This document shows positions 6,825 through 14,464 of a stretch of DNA of 20,865 nucleotides, in pieces. A model generated the notes under the pieces. That model had not been told where the DNA came from. It saw only the letters and a program-made list of their open reading frames with translations, and did no database searches. The translations under genes were made by a program, and so were the position numbers. Position 1 is the first letter of the stretch, and every line of letters starts with the position of its first letter. Origin of the DNA: a virus. Location of the stretch: IMG/VR virus record IMGVR_UViG_3300009495_000105, positions 1 to 20,865 of that record. One strand, given 5' to 3'.

Positions 6825-6847
6825 CCCAACTTAAAGTTGGGTTTTTC
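6825..6847 (+). terminator. Rho-independent terminator after the gp26-like unit
   Basis: A 7-bp perfect stem CCCAACT/AGTTGGG with a TAA loop followed by TTTTTC. It starts 8 bases after the stop of the trans-frame, consistent with that frame being the real end of the gene. Confidence 0.88.
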
Positions 6848-6849
6848 TA

Positions 6850-6857
6850 TATTTATA
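6850..6857 (+). promoter_or_regulatory. Putative late promoter element TATTTATA
   Basis: Begins three bases after the terminator T tract and ends 15 bases before ATG 6873, with TATGGAG as ribosome binding site between. It would drive the 63-residue gene and the tape measure operon. Confidence 0.52.
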
Positions 6858-6872
6858 CAATATGGAGAACTT

Positions 6873-7064
6873 ATGAAAAAGAGTCAACTTAAAGAAATTA
6901 GGGAAAACGAAGAACTCCGTGAGGGATTAGTCGATATTATTCTTAAAAAGATTGCTAACAAAAAAATCAAAGCAAACAAAAAAGATATGATGGACATCCT
7001 CAAGGGAATCTATGGTTCAGAAGACAAAATACCTGATTGGAGAAAAGACCGATTGGGTCTTTAA
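6873..7064 (+). CDS. 63-residue basic helical protein, unknown
   Basis: A 63-residue Lys-rich protein (MKKSQLKEIRENEELREGLV, then IILKKIANKKIKANKKDMM), predicted mostly helical, ending in PDWRKDRLGL. No family recognised. ATG 6873 is chosen because GGAG lies 7 bases before it and the longer possible start (6798) lies inside the previous gene and runs through the terminator. It has its own TATTTATA element and is followed after 13 bases by the tape measure gene, so it is probably in the same late transcript. Position suggests a minor tail assembly factor; nothing in the sequence proves this. Confidence 0.72.
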   Translation: MKKSQLKEIRENEELREGLVDIILKKIANKKIKANKKDMMDILKGIYGSEDKIPDWRKDRLGL

Positions 7065-7077
7065 TTAAGGAGTTCAA

Positions 7078-9168
7078 ATGGCTGAAAAGTCTGGAGCAGA
7101 TTACGAGAAAGAATTAAGAAGCGCAAACGACTATGCTAGAAATCTAGCAAAGGAGTTTATGGAGCTGGATGGTATATCGGAGTCAACCCGAAAAAAAATG
7201 GCTGCGATGTCCCTCGAAATGAAGGGGCAGGCTGACATTGGCGACCAACTAAATACACTTATTGCTCAACGACAAAAATTCATTGAAGATGAAATAGCCG
7301 CAGGTCATACTATTAGTAAAGCCGCATTAGGCAGACTTGATAGTGAAATAAAATTACTTGAAAAAGCAAAAACTCAAAAGGATTTACAAGAGGAACTAAA
7401 AGATAATCTAAAAGATTCGGTTGGTTTAAATAATGAGTTTGTAAAAGCATTAACGAAGGGTGGTATTGTTGCTCTTGGATTATTGGTTCTGGCCAAAGTA
7501 GTAACATTCTTTACCGATGCAGTTAAACGTGGCATAGAACTTAACAAAACTTTAGGTTTAAATGTAAAGAATGCTGCTGTATTTGAAGGTAACTTACAAC
7601 GTGCACGACTATCGGTAGATGGTATGAAGCATGGTATGGATGCACTTACCAAATCAGCCGAAGAATTAGTAAAACAAACAGGTAACATTAATCTATCACC
7701 TGATTTGATTGCAAACGCAACTGAAATTTCAGGGCTTCTTGGTGATGATACATTAGGTGTGTCTCTTACAAGAAGTATTGAAAACGCAGGTGTAAACTCT
7801 GGCGAGTTAGCTGATAAGGTCAAAGACATGGCCAACGCATTGGGGGTTGATGCAACCTCTGGAATGGAAATGTTGGCGTCCAATCAAGGTATTCTTAATA
7901 GTATGACTGAAGAGCAGATGTTAAATCGTGCTAAAGAAGGTTTAATGATTAAGAAAATGGGTCTTGATGTTAAAAAGATGAATGACCTTGCATCTGAACG
8001 ATTGGATATTGAATCCTCACTTCGTGCAGAAATGAAACTTCAGATGTTCTCTGGTCAACAATTAAATATGCAAGCCCTTCGAGAGGCAAAGGCAAGAGGT
8101 GATGCTGCTGGTATCGCAATGGAAACTAAAAAGTTGATAGATACGTTGGGGCCTGCTTATGAAAGTAACGCCCAACTTCAACGTATTATTGCAGATGAAA
8201 CAGGATTCACCAAAGATGAAATTCAGAATGTGCTTAATGCTACCGAAGAACAAAAGAAACTTGATGAAGAGTTGTTGGAGCTTAGAAAACAAATGCCAGA
8301 AGCAACATTGGAAGATTTGGATGCTCAAAAGCAACAAGAAGCACAAACTGCTGCTACAATTTCTACCGTAGGTCAATGGGCTGCTGGTCTTGGTGCCGTA
8401 GCCGCCGCCTATCTTTTAATAAAAAAGTTTGGTGGTGGTTTAGGAAAACTAATGGGTGGTAAGGGTGGAAACCCGATTGCAAACTTTATCAAAGGATTTG
8501 GTAATAAGAAAGTTCTTATGGGTGCTGCTGCAATGGCATTAGTTGCCGGGTCACTATTCATATTTGGCGCAGCCGTAAAACAATTTATGGAAGTATCGTG
8601 GGATGCAGTCGCTATGGCAGTTGTATCTATGTTAGCTCTTGTTGGAGCACTTGCTCTTGTTGGTGCTATTATGAGTAGTCCTATTGGAGCAGGTGTACTT
8701 ATCGGTGCTGCTGCTATGTTAGTAATCGCAGCCGCATTGTTAGTTCTTGGTCTTGCAATTCAAGAAATCGCCAAAGGATTTGGAATGATGGGTGAACTTG
8801 GTAGCCAATTAATTGCATTAGTAATGATTGCTCCAGGTCTTATTGCACTTGCTGGTGTCTTTGCTCTATTGGGGGCATCTATGATACCATTTGCTATGGG
8901 ACTTGCATTTATTACACCATTCCTTCCTACATTATTGATTTTAGGTGCCATGTTACCATTAATTGCAGGTGCTCTTGGATTTGGTGGTGAAGGTGAATCA
9001 GAAGGTGCTGGTGGTGGTGCTAGTTCAGACCCATTATTGGATGAAATTAAAGGACTCCGTAGAGATATTCAGTCACAACCTGTTCAGATTGTTATTGATG
9101 ATAAAGTGGTGTCTCAAATGAATAAAAAGAATGTAAGAATGCAATCTTATAGAGATGGATTTAAGTAA
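7078..9168 (+). CDS. gp29: Tail tape measure protein, T4 gp29-like
   Basis: A 696-residue protein (T4 gp29 is 590). The tape measure fixes tail length and fills the tube before DNA passage. The composition is typical: an N-terminal charged helical region (residues 1-120), a first hydrophobic segment GGIVALGLLVLAKVVTFF (about 128-145), a long amphipathic helical middle (150-420), then a dense hydrophobic Ala/Gly/Leu region at about 422-640 with several membrane-like stretches, a Gly/Glu/Ser-rich linker, and a C-terminal VQIVIDDKVVSQMNKKN strand pattern common at tape measure C-termini, which bind the baseplate. The start has AAGGAG 6 bases upstream. The next gene starts directly after the stop. 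Hydrophobic segments could suggest a membrane protein, but the context and overall pattern favour a tape measure that may insert in the host membrane on injection. Confidence 0.88.
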   Translation: MAEKSGADYEKELRSANDYARNLAKEFMELDGISESTRKKMAAMSLEMKGQADIGDQLNTLIAQRQKFIEDEIAAGHTISKAALGRLDSEIKLLEKAKTQKDLQEELKDNLKDSVGLNNEFVKALTKGGIVALGLLVLAKVVTFFTDAVKRGIELNKTLGLNVKNAAVFEGNLQRARLSVDGMKHGMDALTKSAEELVKQTGNINLSPDLIANATEISGLLGDDTLGVSLTRSIENAGVNSGELADKVKDMANALGVDATSGMEMLASNQGILNSMTEEQMLNRAKEGLMIKKMGLDVKKMNDLASERLDIESSLRAEMKLQMFSGQQLNMQALREAKARGDAAGIAMETKKLIDTLGPAYESNAQLQRIIADETGFTKDEIQNVLNATEEQKKLDEELLELRKQMPEATLEDLDAQKQQEAQTAATISTVGQWAAGLGAVAAAYLLIKKFGGGLGKLMGGKGGNPIANFIKGFGNKKVLMGAAAMALVAGSLFIFGAAVKQFMEVSWDAVAMAVVSMLALVGALALVGAIMSSPIGAGVLIGAAAMLVIAAALLVLGLAIQEIAKGFGMMGELGSQLIALVMIAPGLIALAGVFALLGASMIPFAMGLAFITPFLPTLLILGAMLPLIAGALGFGGEGESEGAGGGASSDPLLDEIKGLRRDIQSQPVQIVIDDKVVSQMNKKNVRMQSYRDGFK

Positions 9169-11472
9169 ATGGCATTAAAAGATTTAAAATCAGACTTGTC
9201 TAAATTTAGAAGACCCGTTGAAAATCCACTTGTAGAAAAACCACGAGTGAATATTCCAAAATCTTCTAATCAGACCCCATTATCTCAATTTGTGGGTAAT
9301 ACCCCTGATGCGCCAAAGTCTCAAACAACAGCCCCTAAACAAGGTGTGACTCCAACAAAGTTTGATAATTCACCAAACTATTTGGGAGAAACATCGCCAA
9401 GTCAGTTTGATAACTCATCAAACTATTTGGGAGAAACTACTACAAAACGAATGTCTTTAGAAGAAAGATTCTTGGGACAAACTGAAACAACATTAGTTCA
9501 ACAAGGGGATAAATTCAAAGGTGAAACCGAAACGGCAAATATTACTCAAGGAGATAGATTTAAGGGTGAAACGACTCCTGGAGACTACTCCAATGCCGAA
9601 AAGTTCAAAGGTGAAACCACACCAACAGAACTAAAATTTACACAACAATTTTTAGGTGAAACAACACCAAAGCCAAGCAATCTTTCAGAAAAGTTTTTGG
9701 GTGAAACTAACCCAACCAAGATGAATTTAGAAGCAAGGTTCTTGGGAGAGACTGATATGCCGGATATGGTATTAGAAAGTCCATTTAAAGGTGAGACCAC
9801 TCCAACTAAAATGAATTTGGAAGCCGGATTTTTAGGTGAAACGACCCCAAGTACCTTTACATTTGACCCTAATCTACAAACCCAAGCAAAAGACCCTCAA
9901 TTTGTTGACTTTATTACAAATGATGATGCACGTGGATTTTCACCATTCCAACAACCAAAGAATAATTCTACTTTTGTTGGAGTAGACCCATCTCAAACTC
10001 AATTTGAGGGAGTTACCCCAATAACAGGTCAGTTTGTAATCAGTCAGTACAATGTATCAAAGCAAAATGATAGTGGATTGGGTAAATCATATACTGATAA
10101 TAGGTTAAACGAACTATATAATCGGTATAATCTAAAAGAAGATTCTTACAACTCATCAGTCTTCAAACAACCATTTATTTTGAGTGGTATTCAGAAAACA
10201 AATGGTGAGCCGGAACGAGTTGGTATAGGTTCGTTTTCATTCATCAGAGGGGGTGCTATTACATCCACGGCTAGAGCTGTAATTGACGCAGTAAGAGTGG
10301 GACAATTCCTTTTAACTCCTCGTGGTTTAATTTGGTCTTTGAAACAAGTAGGTATGCAGAGAAGCCAAACATATGGTAAAAAATGGAAACCAATTAATCT
10401 ACTTTCTAATATAGCAACCCAACATCTTGGTTTACGATTTGATAGACCTGGTGTTAAACCTATTGGTGATGAGACTTGGAAGTATAACCCAAATGCGTCT
10501 ATAAATGAAAGCCCATTGTTAAACACATATAATACATTTACATTGGGTGGTATAGGTATAGAGTCCGATATTTGGGTATTTAAGGCCCAAATCGGAGGAC
10601 CTGACTCATTCTATGGTATTGGTGCTAGCGCTCACACAAGAACCATAAATACTTTTACAAATTACAAAAGTGACTCTGTATTACCATTACCTACCATAAA
10701 AGATTATGAAGGTATTTCATATGGTACAATTTCAAAAATTGCAAATGGTAACGCACCATCAAAATACAAAGGTGATTTTAGAAATCTAAAAGATACATCA
10801 ATCCAAAAATCAGATTACACTCAAACAAATCGTAATAAAACCTATGGTTTGCCTGAAACATTTAAGACAAATGCCGAAAGAATCAGGCCGAGTAATTTTA
10901 GAGCAAGAACGGATAGTGTATACAACTCTGTATTTAATGCTAAATTACAAAATGATTTTGTACACCTATTCTTCGCATATGATACTGATGCTGGTACTCA
11001 AGACTCCGGTAAGATAATTCAATTCCGTTCTACAATCAATGGTGTAACTGAAACATTCTCACCAAGTTGGAATGGTATCAAATATCCCGGTCGTGCTGAT
11101 AAAGCATATATGTATAGTGAATTTGAGAGAACGCTTTCATTTAATTTCAAAGCATATGCATCATCACGAGATGATATGAAACAAATGTGGGAAAAGTTAT
11201 CAGAGTTGTCAAAACTTACAATGCCAACTTACGGAAGTGCATATTCTGGCCACATTTGTTACTTTAGATTGGGTCAACTTTGGGGTAATGGTACAACAGG
11301 AGTTCCCACTTTGATTACATCATTGACTTATACCATTCCTGATGATTTATCTTGGGATATCACCGAACAAGTTCCAATGGGTATTGATGTTTCAATTGGA
11401 TTAACATTATTGCCAGATACTATTTATAGTAGTGATAAAAACCACTATTCATTTTACGATACGTTGACATAA
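9169..11472 (+). CDS. Tube-initiator/baseplate protein with N-terminal 15-residue repeats (gp48/gp54-like, tentative)
   Basis: A 767-residue protein. It opens with MALKDLKSDLSKF, then a low-complexity region holding 11 consecutive units of exactly 15 residues with consensus [LK]GETTP...[KR]F (residues 72-236), plus two degenerate units before (42-71). Residues 270-580 form a polar domain with no motif I know. The C-terminal third (about 600-767) looks like a folded beta domain: FSPSWNGIKYPGRADKAYM, FERTLSFNFKAYASSRDDMK, a W/LSELSKLTMPTYG helix-loop, then ICYFRLGQLWGNG and LITSLTYTIPDDLSWDITEQ. Such an ending is seen in baseplate-proximal tube proteins. Its place directly after the tape measure and before a LysM-like baseplate gene matches tube-initiation proteins (T4 gp48/gp54), which are only about 320-364 residues, so the assignment is by position and fold impression rather than clear homology. 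The start abuts the tape measure stop. Confidence 0.6.
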   Translation: MALKDLKSDLSKFRRPVENPLVEKPRVNIPKSSNQTPLSQFVGNTPDAPKSQTTAPKQGVTPTKFDNSPNYLGETSPSQFDNSSNYLGETTTKRMSLEERFLGQTETTLVQQGDKFKGETETANITQGDRFKGETTPGDYSNAEKFKGETTPTELKFTQQFLGETTPKPSNLSEKFLGETNPTKMNLEARFLGETDMPDMVLESPFKGETTPTKMNLEAGFLGETTPSTFTFDPNLQTQAKDPQFVDFITNDDARGFSPFQQPKNNSTFVGVDPSQTQFEGVTPITGQFVISQYNVSKQNDSGLGKSYTDNRLNELYNRYNLKEDSYNSSVFKQPFILSGIQKTNGEPERVGIGSFSFIRGGAITSTARAVIDAVRVGQFLLTPRGLIWSLKQVGMQRSQTYGKKWKPINLLSNIATQHLGLRFDRPGVKPIGDETWKYNPNASINESPLLNTYNTFTLGGIGIESDIWVFKAQIGGPDSFYGIGASAHTRTINTFTNYKSDSVLPLPTIKDYEGISYGTISKIANGNAPSKYKGDFRNLKDTSIQKSDYTQTNRNKTYGLPETFKTNAERIRPSNFRARTDSVYNSVFNAKLQNDFVHLFFAYDTDAGTQDSGKIIQFRSTINGVTETFSPSWNGIKYPGRADKAYMYSEFERTLSFNFKAYASSRDDMKQMWEKLSELSKLTMPTYGSAYSGHICYFRLGQLWGNGTTGVPTLITSLTYTIPDDLSWDITEQVPMGIDVSIGLTLLPDTIYSSDKNHYSFYDTLT
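9292..9876 (+). repeat. In-frame 45-bp tandem repeat array (15 residues per unit)
   Basis: Eleven units with xG[EQ]T at residues 72, 87, 102, 117, 132, 147, 162, 177, 192, 207 and 222 of the 767-residue protein (from base 9382), with no break in the 15-residue period. Each unit ends in an aromatic residue (F or Y) before the next xGET, except the last. Two degenerate units, VGNTPDAPKSQTTAP and KQGVTPTKFDNSPNY, extend the register back to residue 42 (base 9292). Two units share TPTKMNLEA or NPTKMNLEA, pointing to recent duplication. Codons differ between units, so the array is protein-selected. Confidence 0.92.
11423..11430 (+). promoter_or_regulatory. TATTTATA element inside the 3' end of the 767-residue gene
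   Basis: A full match to the recurring element, 43 bases before the ATG of the LysM-like gene. Because it lies in coding sequence (codons for DTIYSS) it could be chance; the distance to the next start is like that of the other sites. Confidence 0.3.
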
Positions 11473-11473
11473 T

Positions 11474-11776
11474 ATGAACCGATACGAAAACATACAATTA
11501 CAAAAGGACAAGACTGGTCGCAGATTCAGAACTACTGTATTGTTACCTGTAATTGAACCCGATTTAAATGATATATACATCATTGGTCAAGTGGGTGACC
11601 GATTAGATAATCTTGCATTCAAATATTATGGGGATTCTTCACTTTGGTGGATTATTGCAAGAGCAAATGATATTGGTAAAGGTGATTTTACTGTACCAAT
11701 TGGATTACAATTAAGAATACCGGCAAACCAATATGATATTATAGATGCATACAAGATTTTAAATAATATTGAGTAA
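11474..11776 (+). CDS. LysM-like baseplate protein (gp53 / tail protein X type)
   Basis: A 100-residue protein. Residues 36-85 form a LysM-like fold: YIIGQVGDRLDNLAFKYYGD, then SSLWWIIARAND and a closing VPIGLQLRIPANQY strand. This is the pattern of phage tail protein X and of the LysM part of T4 gp53, which help lock the baseplate wedges or the inner baseplate to the hub. T4 gp53 is 196 residues, so this is a shorter form. In phages such LysM domains usually bind other baseplate proteins rather than peptidoglycan. It starts one base after the previous stop and precedes the hub-like gene by 5 bases. The LysM-like call is firm; equivalence to gp53 is probable only. Confidence 0.78.
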   Translation: MNRYENIQLQKDKTGRRFRTTVLLPVIEPDLNDIYIIGQVGDRLDNLAFKYYGDSSLWWIIARANDIGKGDFTVPIGLQLRIPANQYDIIDAYKILNNIE

Positions 11777-11781
11777 AAGTT

Positions 11782-13509
11782 ATGGCTAGTAGTATATTCG
11801 ATACGGGAACTTTACCAATCCCACCAAGTCCGTTTGATAGTAGAGAACGTGCATACAAACGTAGGTCATATGGTAGTGTTACTTGTGTTGGTAATGACCA
11901 ATTTGATTGTGGATTAAGTTATACAATTTCATTCAAGAGTAACGAATCTGCAAAATATGCTCAAGGTGGTGCATTACAAGCTCGTGGTGGTGGTAGATAC
12001 ACTCCAAACTCACACTTAACATCGATAAAGACAAAAAACCAAGGTAGTGGTGATATTAACGACTCAGCATTATGGGAAATTGAATTTCAATACACTTGTT
12101 ATAGTACAGCGCAACTAAATTCTGCTACAAATGCATTTATGGTTCCTGGAAATTTATTAAACATCACCATAGGATATGACCCTGGAAGTAAATTGACTAT
12201 AAATAACGCTCGACTATATGACTTTAGTTGGTCTTATAATTCAGATGATGGAACATATAGTTGTACCGGAAAGGCATTGGGCAAAAACTCTAAAGCCGGT
12301 ATTTTGAACGCGGTGACAGTAAAACCATCAGATGTTTCTGTTTCAATTAAAGATAAAGGTGACAAATCACAATCCGGCCATGGCGTCATAAAAAAGTTAG
12401 CAAACGAAGGTGAGCTTGCATTAGGATTAACTCGTAGAGATGGTAAACTTACCGGAGCTCGAATACCATCAACGGATGGTAGAGCATATGCAAAGGAAGA
12501 TTACGCTATTTTAAAATTGCAGAAAGATGCCGGTTTTTGGGATATGACATTTTCACTTGGTAGTGCTGACAATATAATTGTTCCAATGGTTAAGATTAAA
12601 AAAGTTGTTGATTATATGGCAGAGAACACCGGAGTCCCTATTGAATTTAATAAAGGGCAATTTAATACGGGGTTTTCATTATTAAAATCAGCCGACCCTA
12701 GGAAAATGTGTTTTCCTGGAAAACGAGGAAAGTATGGTGATGATAATGATTTTAGTGCATTAACGGGTACCGATGGTGAGGTGAGTGACATTTATGTAAG
12801 TTTTCCTCATTTAATAGAATTGGAAGAACGTATCCTAAATGAAATCAGTAAAGAGGGTCAAAGTTATACACTACCTACTTTTTTTAATACGTTGTTTGGT
12901 GATTTAGAAATCGTGTCGGGTGGGGCCATTGATTGTTTTTTAACAGCAACATCAACCGGATATGCCATAATCAATCGTAAATATGATATTAAAAAGAGTG
13001 GATATAGTACAATTAACTTATATAGTAAAGATTCCGCTGTAAAGAGCGTAAATATGTCATCTAATCTTGACCCTGATATGGCGGCACTTGCATTTGCAGG
13101 TGGTAGTGGTAAATATCCTACCGCATTTGCAAATAATTTGTTTAGTGGATGTACACGAAAAGATACAAAAGCCACTAAACCAGTAGGAGACCCAGCAGCT
13201 AAACTTCAAGAAAAAATAGATGATATTGGAAAAAACTATAAATCAGAAATCGTATCTGACTTTCAGTCAGTATTAAGAGAATATATAAATTCAAACGCAA
13301 AGGGGTTTGCTATACGATATGGTATTGATTTATCAATAACAATGGATGGGTATTCTGGTCCTGAATTTATGCAAAAGTTTAGAGTAAGTCCAATGCCAGC
13401 AGCAGTTTCTGGTGCAAGTGTTTACTTTGTAGTTGGTGAGATTGAACACACTTGTGATGGTGAAACGTGGGATACTTCCATAGTTGGATATATGATGGTT
13501 TCAGTATAA
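11782..13509 (+). CDS. Baseplate hub protein (gp27-like, tentative)
   Basis: A 575-residue protein, polar and Gly/Ser rich, with beta-rich character. The C-terminus carries the pattern seen in phage hub proteins of the gp27/gpD type: LSITMDGYSGPEFMQKFRVS, a spacer, VYFVVGEIEHTCDG and ETWDTSIVGYMMVSV (strand, His in a turn, W-x-T strand). This gene follows tape measure, tube-end and LysM genes, the usual place for the hub. No lysozyme domain as in T4 gp5 and no obvious spike (VxGxxxxx) repeats are present, so a separate spike must be elsewhere. Residues 370-430 carry hydrophobic beta strands. T4 gp27 is 391 residues, so extra domains exist. The stop overlaps the next start (TAATG), which suggests translational coupling. 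Confidence 0.65.
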   Translation: MASSIFDTGTLPIPPSPFDSRERAYKRRSYGSVTCVGNDQFDCGLSYTISFKSNESAKYAQGGALQARGGGRYTPNSHLTSIKTKNQGSGDINDSALWEIEFQYTCYSTAQLNSATNAFMVPGNLLNITIGYDPGSKLTINNARLYDFSWSYNSDDGTYSCTGKALGKNSKAGILNAVTVKPSDVSVSIKDKGDKSQSGHGVIKKLANEGELALGLTRRDGKLTGARIPSTDGRAYAKEDYAILKLQKDAGFWDMTFSLGSADNIIVPMVKIKKVVDYMAENTGVPIEFNKGQFNTGFSLLKSADPRKMCFPGKRGKYGDDNDFSALTGTDGEVSDIYVSFPHLIELEERILNEISKEGQSYTLPTFFNTLFGDLEIVSGGAIDCFLTATSTGYAIINRKYDIKKSGYSTINLYSKDSAVKSVNMSSNLDPDMAALAFAGGSGKYPTAFANNLFSGCTRKDTKATKPVGDPAAKLQEKIDDIGKNYKSEIVSDFQSVLREYINSNAKGFAIRYGIDLSITMDGYSGPEFMQKFRVSPMPAAVSGASVYFVVGEIEHTCDGETWDTSIVGYMMVSV

Positions 13510-14051
13510 TGGCAACACGAAAAAAAATATATTATCCAGAAGGTCAAATCCAAAAAGGACTCTATACTGAAGGTAAAGAGTGGATGTTGGAAGACGGTAC
13601 TGAATATGTTGGAGATTATCACAAATACTCCACAGGTGAAGTATTTACCAAATCATCGTACATAAAAAATGTATCTGAATTATTGATACCATATGTCAAC
13701 TTGAATATCAGAGAGTTTAAAGAAAAGTTTGAGTATGACCGATTGATAGGTGAGCCGCCAGAAGATTTTGTGTTTGCTACTTATGGAGTAACCCCACCTA
13801 CTCAAAAGGAATACGACTTTGGATACTTTAAAAGATATTTTGTAAAGAGACATTTTGATAATATTATAATCGAAGTTACATTTGACACATTTGACGCAGT
13901 TCAAGAAGAACACTATGTGAAAGTCGAAATAGGGTGGAAGTTGACCGGTGGTGTAGTTGATGTTAATTATACACAAATTGCATTAGCTAACGAAAAGATG
14001 GTTGGTTTACGAAACTACATTACAAATTATTCTGAATTTGCAAAAGTTTAA
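13509..14051 (+). CDS. Conserved structural-type phage protein, unknown
   Basis: A 180-residue protein. The start at 13509 overlaps the hub stop by one base (TAATG); a longer frame from 13467 lies inside the hub gene and is not supported. Notable segments are IYYPEGQIQKGLYTEGKEWM, then EDGTEYVGDYHKYSTGEVFT, SYIKNVSELLIPY, and a second half with FKRYFVKRHFDNIIIEVTFD and HYVKVEIGWKLTGG. The YYPxxQI/LYTxGxEWM/GxYHxYxTG arrangement is one I associate with conserved unknown proteins of marine tailed phages, from memory. It is the last gene before a strong terminator and belongs to the baseplate operon, so a virion or baseplate role is likely but not proven. Confidence 0.75.
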   Translation: MATRKKIYYPEGQIQKGLYTEGKEWMLEDGTEYVGDYHKYSTGEVFTKSSYIKNVSELLIPYVNLNIREFKEKFEYDRLIGEPPEDFVFATYGVTPPTQKEYDFGYFKRYFVKRHFDNIIIEVTFDTFDAVQEEHYVKVEIGWKLTGGVVDVNYTQIALANEKMVGLRNYITNYSEFAKV

Positions 14052-14065
14052 CAATTTCTTAACAT
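14042..14065 (+). repeat. 24-bp direct repeat, copy 1
   Basis: AAAAGTTTAACAATTTCTTAACAT (24 bases; identical to 14463-14486). It overlaps the stop codon (GTT TAA) of the preceding gene and ends right where the terminator stem begins. A 13-base version (AAGTTTAACAATT) recurs at 19109-19121 just after the gp32-type promoter. Confidence 0.85.
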
Positions 14066-14093
14066 AGGGGGCTTGTATAAGTCCCCTTTTTTT
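14066..14093 (+). terminator. Rho-independent terminator closing the structural region
   Basis: A 9-bp stem AGGGGGCTT/AAGTCCCCT (one G-T pair) with loop GTAT, followed by a run of T. It lies 14 bases after the stop codon and marks the border between the tail/baseplate operon and the small unknown genes. Confidence 0.93.
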
Positions 14094-14103
14094 ATTATCT
14101 TTA
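14072..14103 (+). promoter_or_regulatory. Possible Bacteroidota-type promoter overlapping the terminator
   Basis: CTTG, 20 bases, then TATCTTTA, close to the TTG-N(19-21)-TAnnTTTG form, with the last G replaced by A. The -33 part lies inside the terminator hairpin. The -7 element ends 22 bases before ATG 14126. It is weaker than the other three, but the spacing is the same. Confidence 0.38.
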
Positions 14104-14114
14104 ACTTGTTAAAG
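14099..14114 (+). promoter_or_regulatory. Perfect palindrome CTTTAAC-TT-GTTAAAG, operator candidate
   Basis: Two 7-base arms separated by TT, at the expected transcription start of the gene at 14126 and just before an AGAGAG ribosome binding site. It could bind a dimeric repressor or form a small leader hairpin. The function is inferred. Confidence 0.4.
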
Positions 14115-14125
14115 AGAGATAAGTT

Positions 14126-14464
14126 ATGATAATGAAGAACGAAAGATTCCAAGTGACCAACGAGCTAGTTGGTAAGTACATCAACCGAGTGTTGTTTTCA
14201 GATGTTGACCCTGTGGGTAAGATTGTAGGTATCAAAGGTAAGACCAAAATACTGATTCAGCCAGTTTACGCAAGTGAGAACAAAACCAAGATGGAATACA
14301 TCCCAGGCGGATTCGCCGGACATTGTACTAATATGTACAACCAATCATATGAATTTTACGAAGATGGTGAGGTCTTTGAGGCCACTTTGAGTAAAACGGC
14401 TATGAAGAAACGATTTTGGTCAATCAACGAACATCCTCGTAAATTTTACGATTACAACTTCTAA
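14126..14464 (+). CDS. 112-residue protein, unknown
   Basis: A 112-residue basic protein. The middle is beta-rich: LVGKYINRVLFSDVDPVGKI, then VGIKGKTKILIQPVYASE, and an EYIPGGFAGHCTNMYNQSYE loop with one Cys and one His. The C-terminus has KKRFWSINEHPRKFYDYNF. No family recognised; an SH3-like or nucleic-acid-binding barrel is conceivable from the alternating strands, but this is a guess. Starts at 14126 or 14132 (MKNERF) are both possible; AGAGAG is 7-13 bases upstream. It follows the terminator and an operator-like palindrome, and its stop is followed by copy 2 of the 24-bp repeat, so it may be a single-gene unit of the early or middle class. Confidence 0.78.
   Translation: MIMKNERFQVTNELVGKYINRVLFSDVDPVGKIVGIKGKTKILIQPVYASENKTKMEYIPGGFAGHCTNMYNQSYEFYEDGEVFEATLSKTAMKKRFWSINEHPRKFYDYNF

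Noticed and set aside
6798-6872. Upstream start at 6798 for the 63-residue gene
   Set aside because: It begins inside the previous gene and crosses a strong terminator. ATG 6873 has its own GGAG and promoter element.
7374-7883. A 169-residue open frame on the minus strand inside the tape measure gene
   Set aside because: It is opposite a clear tape measure coding region, has no ribosome site or promoter, and its sequence is a shadow of biased codon use. The same applies to other minus-strand frames.
7450-9000. Hydrophobic segments of the tape measure as a separate holin or membrane protein
   Set aside because: They lie in one 696-residue frame with the length, position and C-terminal pattern of a tape measure.
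9382-9876. The 45-bp repeats as a CRISPR-like or non-coding array
   Set aside because: There are no spacers; units are contiguous, in frame, and conserved as protein rather than as DNA.
13467-13508. Upstream start at 13467 for the 180-residue gene
   Set aside because: It lies in the hub gene in another frame; the TAATG overlap at 13507-13511 is the typical coupled start.
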